DNA of 14,406 bases from an uncultured Kineothrix sp. (GTDB lineage: Bacteria; Bacillota; Clostridia; Lachnospirales; Lachnospiraceae), in NCBI GenBank assembly GCA_910587275.1, contig CAJUMD010000086.1, positions 1 through 14,406 of the forward strand. Direction: 5' to 3'. Shown in pieces: positions 5,411 to 12,391 of this stretch (positions within the stretch are counted from its first letter, which is position 1; every line of letters begins with the position of its first letter). Under the pieces are notes generated by a model. It saw only the letters and a program-made list of their open reading frames with translations, ran no database searches and was not told where the DNA came from. Both the position numbers and the translations under genes were made by a program.

Positions 5411-5779
5411 TTATTTCTTTTTGTTTGCAACCGTACGCTTGGGTCCTTTCCTGGTCCTTGCGTTCGTCTTTGTCTTTTGGCCGCGGACCGGAAGTCCCTT
5501 CCTGTGGCGGATTCCCCTGTAACATCCGATTTCCTGAAGCCTCTTGATGTTCATGGCAACTTCCCTGCGCAAATCGCCTTCCACGGTGTAACCGCCGTCA
5601 ATTACCTCGCTGATTCTCTTTACCTCATCATCGGTCAGTTCCCTTACGCGGGTATCCGGATTAACCTTTGCCGCCTCAAGAATTTTGTTCGAGCTTACCC
5701 TTCCGATTCCATAAATATACGTGAGACCGATTTCCACACGTTTCTCCCTGGGTAAGTCAATACCTGCAATACGAGCCAT
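5411..5779 (-). CDS. rpsM: 30S ribosomal protein S13
   Basis: Head protein of the 30S subunit that contacts the P-site tRNA and forms a bridge to the 50S subunit (122 aa, normal length). It begins MARIAGIDLPREKRVEIGLT and has YIYGIG (21-26) of the helix-two-turn-helix. The conserved tail YRGIRHRKGLPVRGQ (87-101) plus TNARTRKG reaches the tRNA. GGAGG stands 8 nt before the ATG. The 301-bp spacer upstream is far longer than is usual between rpmJ and rpsM. Confidence 0.98.
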   Translation of the reverse strand: MARIAGIDLPREKRVEIGLTYIYGIGRVSSNKILEAAKVNPDTRVRELTDDEVKRISEVIDGGYTVEGDLRREVAMNIKRLQEIGCYRGIRHRKGLPVRGQKTKTNARTRKGPKRTVANKKK

Positions 5780-6080
5780 TTACGTTTCCTCCATTTACTA
5801 TTAATAGTTACTAAGCTGATTGGGGTGCGTTTCACACCCAACCGGAAAAATCATTCCGACCTTTCCAAAAAAAACCGGTCCCGGCTTTTTCTGGTATCAA
5901 CAAGTAATCTCTGCAGGTTCCTTTGTCCAGTCAGTGTCCATTTATGCGAAATCTATGTGAATTGGCATTGCATACGTAATACCGCGTCATTTCCATTCCT
6001 ATAACATTTCATTTCATATAACATAAATTAACATACCATAACCAAACAAGGGCACCTCTGCCATTGCCAGCCGGCAGGGA
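5780..6080 (-). promoter_or_regulatory. Long structured spacer between rpmJ and rpsM
   Basis: No gene is supported in these 301 bp. In transcript order the stretch holds a CTGCC/GGCAG hairpin (6058-6077), an A/T-rich part (about 5960-6050), a long hairpin (5865-5894), a 7-bp hairpin GGGTGTG-AAA-CGCACCC with one G-U pair (5823-5839), and a 12-bp palindrome ACTATTAATAGT (5797-5808) 4 bp upstream of the rpsM Shine-Dalgarno. This order of structures suggests a leader controlling rpsM and the genes after it; the ligand or protein is unknown. Confidence 0.45.
5865..5894 (-). terminator. Terminator-like hairpin upstream of rpsM
   Basis: On the minus strand CCAGAAAAAGCCG pairs with CGGTTTTTTTTGG across GGAC, 13 bp with two G-U pairs. 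The 3' arm contains eight T residues after a short GC core, so it has the A-tract/stem/T-tract form of a bidirectional intrinsic terminator or attenuator. Full termination would cut off rpsM, rpsK, rpsD, rpoA and rplQ, so partial or regulated action is more likely. Confidence 0.4.
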
Positions 6081-6194
6081 TTAGCCTTGTCTCTGTTTGT
6101 GTTTCGGATTTTCACAAATTACTCTGATTCTTCCTTTTCTTTTAATGATTTTGCATTTTTCGCAAATCGGTTTTACTGATGATCTAACCTTCAT
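6081..6194 (-). CDS. rpmJ: 50S ribosomal protein L36
   Basis: The smallest large-subunit protein, 37 aa. It starts MKVRSSVKPICEKCKIIKRK and ends with QRQG. The zinc-ribbon ligands are C11, C14, C27 and H32, so this is the zinc-binding (C+) form. AAAGGAGG precedes the ATG at 6194 by about 7 nt. A near-consensus promoter lies about 33 bp upstream, so rpmJ is probably the first gene of a separate alpha-operon transcript. Confidence 0.97.
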   Translation of the reverse strand: MKVRSSVKPICEKCKIIKRKGRIRVICENPKHKQRQG

Positions 6195-6226
6195 GTTAAA
6201 CCCTCCTTTCAAAAAGACCGTTTCAC

Positions 6227-6255
6227 ATTATAGCACAGTATTCTTCCATTTGCAA
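6227..6255 (-). promoter_or_regulatory. Internal promoter of the alpha operon
   Basis: Read on the minus strand: TTGCAA (6250-6255), a 17-bp spacer ending in TGTGC, and TATAAT (6227-6232). The -10 is perfect and extended by TGn, and the -35 matches at four positions. It lies in the 96-bp infA-rpmJ gap, with a start expected near 6220, about 26 nt before rpmJ. It can supply rpmJ through rplQ independently of readthrough. Confidence 0.8.
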
Positions 6256-6290
6256 GCTCTATTTCAAAAAACTTCCATACTGCATATCCG

Positions 6291-6509
6291 TTACTTATCC
6301 CTCCAGATAATGCGTCCTTTCGATAAATCATACGGGGACAACTCCAGCGTTACCTTATCCCCCGGTAAGATACGGATAAAGTTCTGCCTTAACTTACCGC
6401 TGATGTGGGCAAGCACCCGGTGTCCGTTTTCCAGTTCCACCTGGAACATGGTATTGGGCAGCTTTTCCACTACCGTTCCTTCAATTTCGATTACATCTGC
6501 CTTTGACAT
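6291..6509 (-). CDS. infA: Translation initiation factor IF-1
   Basis: 72 aa, normal length. It occupies the 30S A site during initiation and helps IF-2 and IF-3. The whole protein is one S1/OB-fold: MSKADVIEIEGTVVEKLPNT, then FQVELENGHRVLAHISGKLR and the C-terminal LSPYDLSKGRIIWR. GGAGG stands 6 nt before the ATG and lies inside the 3' end of the preceding KOW-domain gene, which overlaps infA by 19 bp. The two are therefore probably translationally coupled. Confidence 0.98.
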   Translation of the reverse strand: MSKADVIEIEGTVVEKLPNTMFQVELENGHRVLAHISGKLRQNFIRILPGDKVTLELSPYDLSKGRIIWRDK

Positions 6510-6757
6510 ATAAAACCTCCTATTGCTCTCCTGATTTCTTCATTATAAATGCGCTGTCCGCGCAACAGCTTCTCCCTCAGTATATCATCGGATTCTTTCC
6601 GGATAACCTGAATATGCTTTTTGTTTTTCTTTTTCGGCTTATCCAGCGTTCTTGCTTTCCCGTCCGCTACATATACATATTCGGCTTCTTCCTTTACTAT
6701 GATATAAACCGCATTCCTGTCATGCCCCGCCTTTGATGACGCAAAACATCCAACCAT
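6491..6757 (-). CDS. KOW-domain RNA-binding protein (L14E/L6E/L27E-like)
   Basis: 88 aa, found between map and infA in many Firmicutes (the place of B. subtilis ybzG). The N-terminal 50 residues resemble the KOW fold of archaeal/eukaryotic L14e-type proteins: GCFASSKAGHDRNAVYIIVK, YVYVADGKARTLDKPK and a lysine run KKKNKKH. A charged C-terminal helix (about 52-82) follows. The role is not established; RNA or ribosome binding is inferred from the fold and from the company of ribosomal genes. GGAGG lies 8 nt before the ATG. Its stop lies 19 bp inside infA. Confidence 0.85.
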   Translation of the reverse strand: MVGCFASSKAGHDRNAVYIIVKEEAEYVYVADGKARTLDKPKKKNKKHIQVIRKESDDILREKLLRGQRIYNEEIRRAIGGFICQRQM

Positions 6758-6787
6758 GCCTTTTTCCTCCGTTTTCCCCTCCGTATT

Positions 6788-7540
6788 TTACGGCAGGGTC
6801 AATATTTCCGGCTCCCCGTCGGTAATCAGGACCGTGTTTTCATAATGGGCGGATAGGGAACCGTCCTGTGTCACCACCGTCCAGTCGTCATCCAGCCACT
6901 CCACTTTCCAGCCCCCCATATTAATCATGGGTTCCACCGCAAGCGTCATACCAGCCCTGAGCTTTAATCCCTTACGCCGCATGGTGTAATTCGGAACCGG
7001 AGGTTCCTCGTGCAGTTTCGTTCCGATGCCGTGCCCCACAAGGTCGCGCACCACACCGTAACCGTGGGATGTGGCATAACCGTCAATGGTTTTACAGATA
7101 TCATTCAGATGATTGCCTGATTTTGCCATTTTCATCCCTTCAAAAAAGCATTGTTTCGTAACGTCAATCAGTTTCCGCGCTTCAGGACTGATGTTCCCGA
7201 CGGCATGAGTCCTCGCCGCGTCCGAATGATATCCCCTGTAAATAAGCCCGGCATCCAGGCTCACGATATCCCCCTCCCGCAAAATGCGGCTGCGCTTCGG
7301 AATCCCGTGAACCACTTCGTCGTTGACGGATACGCATATGGATGCCGGATAACCGCCATAATGTAAAAAATTGGGGATGCAATGGTAGCCCCGGATGAGC
7401 CTATCACCAAACGTATCGATGTCAAGCGTCGATATGCCCGGTTTTACATATTCCCCAAGGCGTGCATGTACTTCCGCAAGTATTTTTCCCGCATCACGCA
7501 TCAGGGCTATTTCCCTCTGAGATTTAATGGATACCGCCAT
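6788..7540 (-). CDS. map: Type I methionyl aminopeptidase
   Basis: Removes the initiator Met from nascent proteins in the cytosol (250 aa). The pita-bread fold is intact with all five dinuclear-metal ligands: D96 (SLDAG), D107 (HSDAARTH), H170 (GHGIG), E203 (VEPM) and E234 (ENTVLIT). H79 (VVHGIP) and H177 (LHEEP) line the active site. There is no N-terminal SEC-C/zinc extension. The ATG lies 3 bp after the adk stop with only a short G-run as ribosome site, so translation is likely coupled to adk. Confidence 0.98.
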   Translation of the reverse strand: MAVSIKSQREIALMRDAGKILAEVHARLGEYVKPGISTLDIDTFGDRLIRGYHCIPNFLHYGGYPASICVSVNDEVVHGIPKRSRILREGDIVSLDAGLIYRGYHSDAARTHAVGNISPEARKLIDVTKQCFFEGMKMAKSGNHLNDICKTIDGYATSHGYGVVRDLVGHGIGTKLHEEPPVPNYTMRRKGLKLRAGMTLAVEPMINMGGWKVEWLDDDWTVVTQDGSLSAHYENTVLITDGEPEILTLP

Positions 7541-7543
7541 ATG

Positions 7544-8188
7544 TTATGCCCCTAATACCGCTGCAATCGAATCGAAGACCTCCTGCATGGGTTTCGTGCC
7601 GTCTACGGTCCTTAAGACACCTTTACCGCCGTAAAACTCAATCAACGGCTGTGTCTGGTCATGATATACCTTTAAGCGGTTCAACACGGTCTCCGGCTTG
7701 TCATCGTCACGCAGTACCAAATCCTTTCCGCACCTGTCACAGATACCCTCCTGCTTCGGGGGAACATGTTCGGTATGGAACGTCGCGCCGCAGGCAAGGC
7801 AGGCACGCCTGCCGGACATCCTTTTTACGATATTTTCATCGGGAACGTCCACGTCAATGGCAAAATCAATTTTGTCCCCCAGCTCCCCTAACGCCTTATC
7901 AAGTACCTGCGCCTGCGGAATCGTCCGCGGGAAACCGTCCAGCACATAGCCGTTCTTGCAGTCTTCCTGCGCCACACGGTCCAAAAGAATCTTCACCGTC
8001 AGTTCATCGGGAACCAAAAGCCCCTGATCCATATACTTCTTTGCTTCCATGCCAAGTTCCGTGCCGTTCTTAATGTTCGCCCGGAAAATATCCCCCGTGG
8101 AAACATGGGGAACGCCGTATTTATCGGCAATCATTTTCGCCTGTGTCCCTTTCCCTGCGCCGGGTGCGCCTAACATAATAATTTTCAT
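7544..8188 (-). CDS. adk: Adenylate kinase, zinc-type LID
   Basis: Interconverts ATP + AMP and 2 ADP (214 aa). The P-loop is GAPGAGKGT (7-15), the AMP-site block is STGDIFR (30-36) and GFPRT is at 85-89. The LID (about 125-165) carries C130, C133, C150 and C153, a structural zinc site as in Gram-positive long-form enzymes. The ATG at 8188 gives the usual N-terminus MKIIMLGAPG. A TTG three codons earlier (8197) lies at better spacing from AGGAAAGG and could be the real start, adding MDK. A terminator-like hairpin lies just upstream, in the 104-bp secY spacer. Confidence 0.96.
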   Translation of the reverse strand: MKIIMLGAPGAGKGTQAKMIADKYGVPHVSTGDIFRANIKNGTELGMEAKKYMDQGLLVPDELTVKILLDRVAQEDCKNGYVLDGFPRTIPQAQVLDKALGELGDKIDFAIDVDVPDENIVKRMSGRRACLACGATFHTEHVPPKQEGICDRCGKDLVLRDDDKPETVLNRLKVYHDQTQPLIEFYGGKGVLRTVDGTKPMQEVFDSIAAVLGA

Positions 8189-8212
8189 CTTATCCAACCA
8201 TACCTTTCCTAT

Positions 8213-8241
8213 AAAAAACGGACACCGCCCTGCGTGTGTCC
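8213..8241 (-). terminator. Intrinsic terminator/attenuator between secY and adk
   Basis: On the minus strand GGACAC-A-CGC pairs with GCG-GTGTCC (9 bp, one bulged A, loop AGG), followed by G and TTTTTT. This fits a Rho-independent terminator. It ends about 15 nt before the adk ribosome site, and no promoter was found between it and adk, so adk, map and infA would depend on readthrough or on a promoter further upstream. Confidence 0.7.
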
Positions 8242-8292
8242 ATCTTTGGAAGGCAGCGGGATTCTTGCGCCCGCCCGCCCTCCTGCTTACAT

Positions 8293-9606
8293 TCAGTCAT
8301 TTAAAAATCCTTTGTAATTACGCACTAACATCTGCGACTCAATCTGCTTCACCGTCTCCAAAATCACGCTGACGATAATAATCAGGCTGGTTCCGCCGAA
8401 CGACACACTGGCGCCGAACACGCCGTTGAACACGAACGGAATGACTGCCACAATAGTCAGACCTACCGCGCCGATGAAAATGATATAATTCAATATTTTC
8501 GTCAGATATTCATTGGTGGGTTTTCCCGGACGGATGCCCGGAATAAAGCCGCCCTGCTTCTTCATGTTCTCCGCGACCTCCAACGGATTAAACGTAATCG
8601 ACGTATAGAAGTAAGCAAAGAAAATGACAAGCACCACATAAACCACCAGTCCGATGGTATACACCGGCTGCCTGGGGTTGCACCAGTTGGAGGAATTCAG
8701 TCCTTTTAATACTTCCGCCCACAAACCGGTCCCCTTATAACCTGCAAGGGAACAGATGATAACCGGAAGCTGCATGAGGGACGATGCGAAAATGATCGGG
8801 ATAACGCCCGACGTATTCACTTTCAGCGGAATGTTGGTGGTCTGCCCGCCAACCATTTTCCTTCCCTGCATTTTTTTCGCATACTGCACCGGAATCTTCC
8901 GCACGCCGCCGTTTAAAATTACGACTAACGCCACCATGGCAACGATAACCGCAATGATAATTGCTGCCGCCACAACTGCCAGCGCAATGGATTTCCCATA
9001 CACAAACTGCTCAAACAACTGGTTAATGTCCTGCGGCAGACGGGAAATAATATTGATGACCAACACGATGGAGATACCGTTCCCGATTCCTTTCTCCGTA
9101 ATCCTTTCCCCAATCCACATGAGGAACGCACTGCCCGCAGTAAGAGCAGCCATGGCAGTAATCACGTTCAACGCGGTAAACTCCTCCAGGGCGCCCTGCC
9201 TTCCGAACCCGATGGACATTGCCCCCGCTTCAAACAGCGCAAGACCCACCGTCACGTAACGGGTAATGGAAGCGATTTTCTTCCTTCCGTCCTCCCCGTC
9301 ACGCTGCATCTCCTCCAGCTTCGGAATCGCTATGGTAAGGAGCTGCATAATGATGGAAGACGTAATATACGGGGTAATGTTCAATGCAAAAATGGACATG
9401 TTAAGGAAAGAACCGCCGGTAAAAGCATCCAAAAAGTTAAATGCGTCCCCGGTCTGTGCCGCAAACCAATTAGAAAAATAGCTCCTGTCCATTCCCGGAA
9501 CGGGAAGCTGTGATCCTAAACGAATCACAACCAGCATCAGGAAGGTATAGAAGATTTTATTCCTAATTTCCTTGATTTTGAATGCATTCTTTACGGTTGT
9601 AAACAT
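8293..9606 (-). CDS. secY: Preprotein translocase subunit SecY
   Basis: Channel-forming membrane subunit of the SecYEG translocon (437 aa, normal length). Ten hydrophobic segments can be read, starting at about 18-36, with the plug region at about 60-70. Both family signatures are present: FALNITPYITSSIIMQLL (73-90) and WIGERITEKGIGNGIS (164-179). The cytosolic loop RKIPVQYAKKMQGRKMVGGQ (236-255) and the loop near ENMKKQGGFIPGIRPG (346-361) are the SecA and ribosome contact sites. Its ATG overlaps the rplO stop by one base (TAATG), with GAGGTG as ribosome site inside rplO, so the two are coupled. A second secY (accessory Sec) is not seen. Confidence 0.98.
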   Translation of the reverse strand: MFTTVKNAFKIKEIRNKIFYTFLMLVVIRLGSQLPVPGMDRSYFSNWFAAQTGDAFNFLDAFTGGSFLNMSIFALNITPYITSSIIMQLLTIAIPKLEEMQRDGEDGRKKIASITRYVTVGLALFEAGAMSIGFGRQGALEEFTALNVITAMAALTAGSAFLMWIGERITEKGIGNGISIVLVINIISRLPQDINQLFEQFVYGKSIALAVVAAAIIIAVIVAMVALVVILNGGVRKIPVQYAKKMQGRKMVGGQTTNIPLKVNTSGVIPIIFASSLMQLPVIICSLAGYKGTGLWAEVLKGLNSSNWCNPRQPVYTIGLVVYVVLVIFFAYFYTSITFNPLEVAENMKKQGGFIPGIRPGKPTNEYLTKILNYIIFIGAVGLTIVAVIPFVFNGVFGASVSFGGTSLIIIVSVILETVKQIESQMLVRNYKGFLND

Positions 9607-10043
9607 TACATCACCTCTGCTGTTCCACCAAGAGCCTCAATTTTTTCCTTTGCCGATGCGCTGAAAGCATTTGCCTTCACGGTGAGCTTCTTAGTAAAGT
9701 CTCCGTTTCCGAGAATCTTAACCCCGTCTTTGGGATTTCTTACGATGCCCCTTTCCACAAGGGTACTTACGTCAACGGTTGCACCGTCCTCAAATACCTC
9801 AAGGGCGCTTACGTTAACACCGACAATCTCTTTCGAGTTCCTGTTCGTAAATCCTCTTTTCGGAATACGCCTGTACAACGGCATCTGACCACCTTCAAAT
9901 CCCGGCCTGGGAGCACCCGAACGGGCTTTCTGGCCTTTGTGTCCTTTTCCGGCTGTCTTGCCGTTTCCCGAACCGTGTCCGCGGCCTCTCCTGAAACTAT
10001 TGTGTTTAGAACCTTCCGCAGGTCTTAAATTTGATAATTCCAT
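9606..10043 (-). CDS. rplO: 50S ribosomal protein L15
   Basis: Binds 23S rRNA and enters late in 50S assembly (145 aa). The basic glycine-rich N-terminal arm runs from about 15 to 45 (RRGRGHGSGNGKTAGKGHKG), followed by GFEGGQMPLYRRIPKRGF (48-65). The C-terminal half ends with KAKIEAL-type sequence (KEKIEALGGTAEVM). The ATG at 10043 is chosen; a GTG four codons earlier is part of the AGGAGGTG ribosome site itself and cannot be used. The stop overlaps secY by one base. Confidence 0.97.
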   Translation of the reverse strand: MELSNLRPAEGSKHNSFRRGRGHGSGNGKTAGKGHKGQKARSGAPRPGFEGGQMPLYRRIPKRGFTNRNSKEIVGVNVSALEVFEDGATVDVSTLVERGIVRNPKDGVKILGNGDFTKKLTVKANAFSASAKEKIEALGGTAEVM

Positions 10044-10066
10044 TCTTCCTGACACCTCCTTTTCTC

Positions 10067-10258
10067 TTATACTTCCTCAACCTTAACCATATGCCTGATC
10101 TGCTGGATCTGTCCCCTGGTCGCCGCATTATCCGGCATTTCAACGGTTTTGTTCAGCTTACGCAGTCCCATCGCTTCCACGGTTTTCCTGTGCTTGGGAA
10201 CTGCCCCGATGGGAGATTTCACCAATGTAATCCTTAATTTTTTATCATTCTCTGCCAT
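10067..10258 (-). CDS. rpmD: 50S ribosomal protein L30
   Basis: Small bacterial-type L30 (63 aa) of the large subunit. It shows LRITLVKSPIGAVPKHRKTV (8-27) and LRKLNKTVEMPDNAATRGQI, the conserved core, and ends with RHMVKVEEV. AAAGGAG lies before the ATG, 15 bp after the rpsE stop, and rplO begins 23 bp later. Confidence 0.97.
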   Translation of the reverse strand: MAENDKKLRITLVKSPIGAVPKHRKTVEAMGLRKLNKTVEMPDNAATRGQIQQIRHMVKVEEV

Positions 10259-10273
10259 TTTTTACTTCTCCTT

Positions 10274-10783
10274 TCAAGCCATGACCTCGTCCACGGACTT
10301 GCCACGATTCCTTGCAACTTCCTCCGGAGTCTTTAACTGGCTTAAGCCTGCGATCGTAGCAAGAACTACGTTCTGCTTATTGTTGGAGCCTAAAGATTTT
10401 GTACGGATATTCTTAATTCCCGCAAGTTCGCAGACATTACGTGCCGGACCGCCCGCGATAACACCGGTACCTTCCGGAGCCCTTTTTAACAGAACGGTTG
10501 CGGAACCGAACTTTCCGATAAAATCATGGGTAATACTGTTGTTTTCATCCAAAGCTACGGTAACCAGATTTTTGGTCGCATCTTCTTTTCCCTTCCGGAT
10601 TGCCTCGGGAATTTCCGTTGCCTTGCCAAGACCTGCGCCTACATGGCCGTTACCGTCCCCTACGACTACCAATGCTGTGAACCGGAAGTTACGACCACCC
10701 TTTACAACCTTGGTTACACGCTTGATGGCAACTACTTTTTCCGTTAATTCAAACTGGCTTGCATCAATGATTGTACGCCTCAT
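10274..10783 (-). CDS. rpsE: 30S ribosomal protein S5
   Basis: Decoding-fidelity protein at the mRNA entry side of the 30S subunit (169 aa). The S5 N-terminal double-stranded-RNA-like domain has VTKVVKGGRNFRFTALVVVG (23-42) and GNGHVGAGLGKATEIPEAIR (44-63). The C-terminal domain has GSATVLLKRAPEGTGVIAGG (93-112) and KSLGSNNKQNVVLAT. The ATG at 10783 follows GGGAG by 8 nt; a longer in-frame start overlaps rplR and lacks a ribosome site. Confidence 0.97.
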   Translation of the reverse strand: MRRTIIDASQFELTEKVVAIKRVTKVVKGGRNFRFTALVVVGDGNGHVGAGLGKATEIPEAIRKGKEDATKNLVTVALDENNSITHDFIGKFGSATVLLKRAPEGTGVIAGGPARNVCELAGIKNIRTKSLGSNNKQNVVLATIAGLSQLKTPEEVARNRGKSVDEVMA

Positions 10784-10799
10784 GTGATTTTCTCCCTTC

Positions 10800-11168
10800 C
10801 TAGAATTCCAGCCCGGCTTCCCTGGCAGCATCTGCCAGCGCCGCTACTTTACCATGGTAGATATAACCGCCTCTGTCAAAGACAACGGTGTTAATCCCTT
10901 TTTCCAATGCCCTTTTCGCGATTACCGTTCCGAGGTATGCTGCTGCATCAACGTTATTGGTTTTCTCAAGTTCCGCTTTCACGCCTTTTTCAAGGGTGGA
11001 AGCAGCCACTAAAGTATTGCCAACGGTATCGTCGATAATTTGAGCATACATATGATTATTGCTTCTGAATACAGCCAAACGGGGTCTTTCGGCTGTCCCG
11101 CTAAAACGGTTACGAATTTTCTTGTGCTTTTTCACACGAACATCTTGTCTCGATTTTTTTCTAACCAT
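10800..11168 (-). CDS. rplR: 50S ribosomal protein L18
   Basis: Binds 5S rRNA together with L5 in the central protuberance (122 aa). The basic N-terminal region MVRKKSRQDVRVKKHKKIRN precedes RPRLAVFRSNNHMYAQIIDD (28-47), and the C-terminal block is VVFDRGGYIYHGKVAALADA (95-114), ending in REAGLEF. AAGGAGA lies 8 nt before the ATG, 17 bp after rplF. Confidence 0.98.
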   Translation of the reverse strand: MVRKKSRQDVRVKKHKKIRNRFSGTAERPRLAVFRSNNHMYAQIIDDTVGNTLVAASTLEKGVKAELEKTNNVDAAAYLGTVIAKRALEKGINTVVFDRGGYIYHGKVAALADAAREAGLEF

Positions 11169-11185
11169 TTTTACACTCTCCTTAT

Positions 11186-11728
11186 CTATTTCTTACCAGT
11201 CTTACCAACTTTACGTCTGATTGTTTCATCAGCATATTTGATACCTTTGCCCTTATACGGCTCCGGTCTTCTCTTATCCCTGATTTCAGCTGCGAATTGG
11301 CCAACTTTTTCCTTGTCAATACCTTTTACGATAATGACATTCTGTCCTTCAACTACTGTTTCGATTCCCTCAGGATCCGTCATTTCCACCGGATGGGAAT
11401 ATCCCAAAGATAAGGTCAGCTTCTTACCGGACTTTGCAGCCCTGTAACCGACGCCGTTTACTTCCAGCTTCTTCTCGTAACCGGATGTAACGCCCACTAC
11501 CATGTTATTGATAAGGGTTCTCGTAAGCCCGTGGAGGGATTTCATCCTTTTTAAGTCATTCGGTCTTGAAACCACAACGGTTTCGCCTTCCATTTTGATT
11601 TCCATTTCCTGGGGAAGCACTCTTTCCAGCGTTCCCTTGGGACCTTTTACAGTCACTTTATTATTTTCTGCGATATCCACAGTTACGCCTGCAGGAACCG
11701 CGATTGGCATTCTTCCTATACGTGACAT
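11186..11728 (-). CDS. rplF: 50S ribosomal protein L6
   Basis: Large-subunit protein near the factor-binding stalk base (180 aa), made of two repeated alpha/beta domains. The N-terminus is MSRIGRMPIAVPAGV, VKGPKGTLER is at 27-36, and the family signature RRPEPYKGKGIKY is at 153-165. AGGAGG lies 7 nt before the ATG at 11728; a longer in-frame start at 11770 reaches into the rpsH spacer and is rejected. Confidence 0.98.
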   Translation of the reverse strand: MSRIGRMPIAVPAGVTVDIAENNKVTVKGPKGTLERVLPQEMEIKMEGETVVVSRPNDLKRMKSLHGLTRTLINNMVVGVTSGYEKKLEVNGVGYRAAKSGKKLTLSLGYSHPVEMTDPEGIETVVEGQNVIIVKGIDKEKVGQFAAEIRDKRRPEPYKGKGIKYADETIRRKVGKTGKK

Positions 11729-11763
11729 GCCCGTACCTCCTATTATTTGTATTCTGTCATCTT

Positions 11764-12165
11764 CTACCATATAAAGGCGAGAACTTCACCGCCAACCTGC
11801 AGCTCCCTTGCCTTCTTATCCGTTACCACACCCTGGTTGGTGGAAACAATGGCAATACCAAGTCCGCCAAGGACCTTCGGGAGTTCATCCTTGCCTGCAT
11901 ACACACGCAGACCCGGTTTGGAAATCCTCTTAAGACCTGTAAGAATCTTTTCGTTCTTGTCCGCGCCATATTTTAAGGTAACACGGATGGTCTTGAAATT
12001 TCCGTCTTCAATTACGTCATATTTCTTAATGTATCCCTCGTCCAAGAGAATCTGTGCAATCGCCAGCTTCATTTTGGAAGACGGAATATCCACTGTATCA
12101 TGTTTTGCAGTGTTAGCGTTACGGATTCTTGTAAGCATATCTGCAATCGGATCACTCATTGTCAT
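11764..12165 (-). CDS. rpsH: 30S ribosomal protein S8
   Basis: Primary 16S rRNA binder in the central domain (133 aa). It begins MTMSDPIADMLTRIRNAN, and the signature STNQGVVTDKKAREL is at 108-122, ending in GGEVLAFIW. Two Met codons lie close together; the first has AAGGAGG 10 nt upstream and is preferred, while the second would be 16 nt away. In other bacteria S8 represses the spc operon by binding the rplE region. No obvious copy of the S8 target helix was identified here by eye. Confidence 0.97.
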   Translation of the reverse strand: MTMSDPIADMLTRIRNANTAKHDTVDIPSSKMKLAIAQILLDEGYIKKYDVIEDGNFKTIRVTLKYGADKNEKILTGLKRISKPGLRVYAGKDELPKVLGGLGIAIVSTNQGVVTDKKARELQVGGEVLAFIW

Positions 12166-12191
12166 GATTTCGTATCCTCCTTCTTATCGCT

Positions 12192-12377
12192 TTACCAACT
12201 TGCTTTTTTCACGCCGGGAATCTGTCCTTTGTATGCTAACTCACGGAAGCAAATCCTGCAAATTCCGTATTTCCTTAAATAAGCATGTGGACGACCACAA
12301 ATTTTGCAACGGTTATATGCTCTCGTGGAGAACTTGGGTTTACGCTGCTGTTTAATTTTCATTGCTGTCTTAGCCAT
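12192..12377 (-). CDS. rpsN: 30S ribosomal protein S14, zinc-binding type Z
   Basis: 61 aa, the short zinc-containing S14 of Firmicutes; the zinc-free form is near 90-100 aa. The ligands are C24 and C27 (CKIC) and C40 and C43 (CRIC). The conserved tail FRELAYKGQIPGVKKASW lies in the head of the 30S subunit. AGGAGGT stands 6 nt before the ATG, and the gene starts 14 bp after rplE. Confidence 0.98.
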   Translation of the reverse strand: MAKTAMKIKQQRKPKFSTRAYNRCKICGRPHAYLRKYGICRICFRELAYKGQIPGVKKASW

Positions 12378-12391
12378 GAATTTACCTCCTC

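Noticed and set aside
5794..5814. Additional copy of the XRE-type operator upstream of rpsM
   Set aside because: TTTACTA and TAGTTA occur, but as everted half-sites with a mismatch; this is expected by chance in A/T-rich sequence.
5938..6000. Possible mini-ORF (about 21 codons) in the rpmJ-rpsM spacer
   Set aside because: The ATG lies directly on the only AGGA, so spacing is wrong, and the peptide shows no recognisable feature.
6000..6050. Second promoter in the rpmJ-rpsM spacer
   Set aside because: TTGGTT with TTATAT at 17-18 bp can be found, but the boxes match poorly and the region is so A/T-rich that such pairs are expected.
10044..10055. GTG start for rplO four codons upstream
   Set aside because: The GTG is part of the AGGAGGTG ribosome site itself, leaving no spacing.
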